A stretch of DNA of 43,954 nt. Source: Nocardia sp. MH4 (GTDB lineage Bacteria > Actinomycetota > Actinomycetes > Mycobacteriales > Mycobacteriaceae). Made by a program: the position numbers and the translations under genes. The stretch covers positions 247-44,200 of the forward strand of contig NZ_LPNR01000123.1 in assembly GCF_019266065.1 (NCBI RefSeq). Reading direction: 5' to 3'. The first letter of the stretch is position 1, and each line of letters begins with the position of its first letter. Positions 41,482-43,954 of this stretch are shown piece after piece. The notes under the pieces are model-generated. The model made no database searches, was not told the origin of the DNA, and worked only from the letters and a program-made list of their open reading frames with translations.

Positions 41482-43954
41482 TAGTCGCCCACCGCCTCGG
41501 CACCGAGGGTGAACAGGTCACGCAGTTCGTCGGTGCTCAGTTCGGTGATCCAGTTCTCGCCCGCACCGACGGCCAGGTCGGCCAATTGCTTCTTCCCGCT
41601 GATCATCTCGTCGATGCGCTCCTCGATGGTGTCGACGCAGACCAGCTTGCGGACCTGCACCGCGCGCTGCTGACCGATCCGGAACGCGCGGTCGGTGGCC
41701 TGGTTCTCCACCGCCGGGTTCCACCAGCGGTCCAGGTGGATCACGTGATTGGCGGCGGTGAGGTTGAGCCCGGTGCCGCCCGCCTTGAGCGAGAGCAGCA
41801 TCAGCGGCGGCCCGTTCTCCCTCTGGAACCCGGTCACCATCTCGTCGCGTCCCTTCTTGGACACTCCGCCGTGCAGGAACGGGATGGGGGTACCGAAGCG
41901 CTCGGTGAGGAACGGCAGCACCAGGTCGCCGAATTCCCGGAACTGGGTGAACAGCAGGGCCTTCTCACCGTCGGCGACGACCGCGTCGAGCACGTCCTCG
42001 ACCAGGGCGAGCTTGCCGGAGCGGTGACTGCCGCGACGCAGGATCGGCGAACCGTCGCCGAGGTAGTGCGCGGGATGATTGCAGACCTGCTTGAGTCTGG
42101 TCAGCGCGCCGAGCACCGCGCCCTTGCGGGCCATGCCCTTCGCGTCCTTCAACTTGGCCAGCATGTCGTCGACCACCGCCTGATAGAGCGCGGCCTGTTC
42201 GACGGTGAGGTTGGCCCGCACCGTCATCTCCAGCTTCTCCGGCAGATCGCTGATGACCGCCGGATCGGTCTTGAGCCTGCGCAGCACGAACGGGTCGGTG
42301 ATCAGGCGTAACCGCTCGACGGCCTGCTGATCGCGTTCGCGTTCGATCGGCACGGCGAACCTGGCCCGGAACGACTGCGGACTGCCCAGCAGTTTCGGCA
42401 TGGCGAAGTCGAACAGCGCGCGCAGTTCCTCGAGGCGGTTCTCCACGGGGGTTCCGGTGAGCGCCAGCCGATGTCGCGCCGTGAGCGCGCGCGCCGCGCG
42501 CGACTGGCGGGTGGCGGCGTTCTTGATGTGCTGGGCCTCGTCGAGCACGATCCGCTCCCACCGCTGCTCGCCGAGCAGGGTCGCGTCGCGGGCCAGCAGG
42601 GCGTAGGTGGTCACCACCAGATCAGCGTCGGCCACGGCGGCAGCGAATTCCGGGCCGGTGAGCCGCGAAGGGCCGTGGTGGACGAGCACTCGCAGATCGG
42701 GGGTGAACCGTTGCGCTTCCCGCTGCCAGTTGCCGACCACCGACATCGGGCACACCAGCAGGGTGGGGCCGACCCGATCTCCCGGGTCGGCCCGTCCGGT
42801 GCCGACCGCGGCCGATTCGCGCTCGTGCGCGAGCAGAGCCAGCACCTGCACCGTCTTGCCCAGGCCCATGTCGTCGGCCAGGATCGCACCGCAGTTGAGC
42901 CTGCTCATCGTGGCCAGCCAGCTCAGCCCGCGCTCCTGGTAGGGCCGGAGCTCGGCCTTGAGGCCGACCGGCACCGGGACCGGCTCGGGTTCGCCTTCCC
43001 CGGCGAACAATTCGGCCGCCCAGCCGACGGCGGTGACCTCGGTGACCGGCACATCGTCGACGCGTTCGGCGGCCAGTTCGCCGATCATGTCGGCCAGGGT
43101 GATCGGTGTGTCGTCGGCGTGCAGGGCCACATAGCGGGCGGCCGCGGCCAGCGCCCGATGGTCGGCCTGCACCCATTCCCCGCGCAGCTGCACGAGATCG
43201 GACTTGCTGCGGATCAGCCGCTCCATCTCGGCCTTGGTCAGCACCAGGTCGCCGAGCGCCAGTTCCCACCGGTAGGACAGCAATCCGCTCAGCCCGACCG
43301 TGGTCTCGGCGGCGGCCGGACTGCTCACCCGCAGCCGCATGCTCGGCTCGGCGATGTTCCAGGCGCGCGGCAGCAGCAGGCGGATACCGGCTTCCTGCAG
43401 AGCGTGCGCACCGTGCGCGACCAGGTCGGCGACGACCGCGGTGGGCAGCAGCAGGTCGAGTCCGCGCGGGTCGGTGGGCAGGTCGCGCAGGCGCGGATAC
43501 GCCTTGCGTGCGTGCCCGAGTTTCTCCGCGGCGGTCCGGACCAGGACCGGGTCATCGTCGAGGACAACGGGTTTGGGCGCGTCGTCGACCGGGCGCAGGC
43601 ACACCTGCAAGCGCCACAGCGCCACCGATTCGTCGACGGCGCCGAACTCACCGTCGGGTTCGCACAGGCGCAGCACGAGTTCCGGCTCGTCGGCGGCGTA
43701 GCCGGCCCGCCACTGCCCCAGGGTCTCGGCCAGCCGGTAGGAGCCCGCCTCGAGCGGGGTGTCGCCGACCAGCGCCCGCAGCATCGGGTGGGTCATGGTG
43801 CGGTGGGCGAGGTACTCGCGCGCGATCGGGTCGGTGAGCTCGGTGACGAGGTCGTCCAGCACGGCCGACGGCGACCCGGCCACGCGCAGCGCGGCGGGCA
43901 TCGCGGCGGCCAGCTCGGCCAGCCACGCCCGCTGCCGCTGCCCGCCGACCAGCC
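41481..43954 (-). CDS. SNF2-family DEAD/DEAH helicase (5' end outside window)
   Basis: Partial gene. 823 residues are visible and the frame stays open to the window edge with natural sequence (QRAWLAELAAAM), so the ATG at 43901 is internal. Motifs: I ADDMGLGKTVQVLALL, Ia/Ib region TLLVCPMSVVGNWQRE, II LDEAQHIKN, III LTGTPVENRLEELRALFDF, then helicase C with LFTQFREF, FLHGGVSKKGRDEM, VI HLDRWWNPAVENQATDRAFRIGQ. An N-terminal SNF2-associated domain lies before motif I. It is a likely double-stranded DNA or RNA-polymerase translocase; RapA/HepA-like proteins recycle RNA polymerase, others act in repair. Paired with the SWIM protein downstream. Confidence 0.95.
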   Translation of the reverse strand, partial: LVGGQRQRAWLAELAAAMPAALRVAGSPSAVLDDLVTELTDPIAREYLAHRTMTHPMLRALVGDTPLEAGSYRLAETLGQWRAGYAADEPELVLRLCEPDGEFGAVDESVALWRLQVCLRPVDDAPKPVVLDDDPVLVRTAAEKLGHARKAYPRLRDLPTDPRGLDLLLPTAVVADLVAHGAHALQEAGIRLLLPRAWNIAEPSMRLRVSSPAAAETTVGLSGLLSYRWELALGDLVLTKAEMERLIRSKSDLVQLRGEWVQADHRALAAAARYVALHADDTPITLADMIGELAAERVDDVPVTEVTAVGWAAELFAGEGEPEPVPVPVGLKAELRPYQERGLSWLATMSRLNCGAILADDMGLGKTVQVLALLAHERESAAVGTGRADPGDRVGPTLLVCPMSVVGNWQREAQRFTPDLRVLVHHGPSRLTGPEFAAAVADADLVVTTYALLARDATLLGEQRWERIVLDEAQHIKNAATRQSRAARALTARHRLALTGTPVENRLEELRALFDFAMPKLLGSPQSFRARFAVPIERERDQQAVERLRLITDPFVLRRLKTDPAVISDLPEKLEMTVRANLTVEQAALYQAVVDDMLAKLKDAKGMARKGAVLGALTRLKQVCNHPAHYLGDGSPILRRGSHRSGKLALVEDVLDAVVADGEKALLFTQFREFGDLVLPFLTERFGTPIPFLHGGVSKKGRDEMVTGFQRENGPPLMLLSLKAGGTGLNLTAANHVIHLDRWWNPAVENQATDRAFRIGQQRAVQVRKLVCVDTIEERIDEMISGKKQLADLAVGAGENWITELSTDELRDLFTLGAEAVGD

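Overview
This is a GC-rich actinobacterial chromosome segment, most likely from a mycolic-acid-containing genus such as Nocardia or Rhodococcus. The evidence is the protein style, GTG and TTG starts, an IdeR/DtxR-type iron box, and a gene order from argS to murA that matches, as one reversed block, the order known in Mycobacterium (argS-lysA-hom-thrC-thrB-rho-rpmE-prfA-prmC-sua5-wecA-membrane gene-atpBEFHAGDC-DUF2550-pduO-murA, then rRNA). Unlike Mycobacterium, the ATP synthase b and delta subunits are separate genes. Species cannot be fixed from sequence reading alone.

Left half (1-24346, all minus strand) is the conserved core. The extreme left edge, just downstream of murA, carries two promoter-like elements pointing out of the window, which fits an rRNA operon promoter region. 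Reading in the direction of transcription (right to left): argS; lysA-hom-thrC-thrB (aspartate-family amino acids, mostly overlapping starts and stops); rho with a roughly 300-nt leader and a very large disordered insertion; rpmE; prfA-prmC-sua5-wecA (translation termination, tRNA modification, envelope lipid-linked glycan initiation); an AtpI-like membrane protein; the complete F1Fo ATP synthase operon closed by a 16-bp perfect hairpin; DUF2550; a PduO-type cobalamin adenosyltransferase; murA.

Right half (24361-43954) is more variable and mostly plus strand. A DUF3105/DUF305 pair of membrane-anchored His-rich proteins is followed by a strong terminator and tRNA-Arg(CCG). A 43-bp exact copy of the 3' end of that tRNA lies 577 bp further on. 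The stretch between the copies has paired TGTCAC motifs just inside each end and one small ORF, which is what the scar of a tRNA-integrating element would look like. Then come a proline-rich membrane protein, an IdeR-box-preceded ferric iron ABC transporter (binding protein, fused permease, ATPase), tRNA-Cys(GCA), a MarR regulator, a degenerate Hsp70-like membrane protein, an enoyl-CoA hydratase, two uncharacterised genes, the fused isobutyryl-CoA mutase IcmF, an amidohydrolase, a DUF3224 protein and a SWIM-zinc-finger/SNF2-helicase pair that runs off the right edge.

Functionally, PduO supplies the adenosylcobalamin that IcmF needs, although the two genes are far apart. No CRISPR array, intact integrase, transposase or rRNA gene is present. 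I did not find an unmistakably new multi-gene system. The best leads are the tRNA-Arg scar, the DUF3105-DUF305 pair, the Hsp70-like membrane protein and the SWIM-SNF2 pair.
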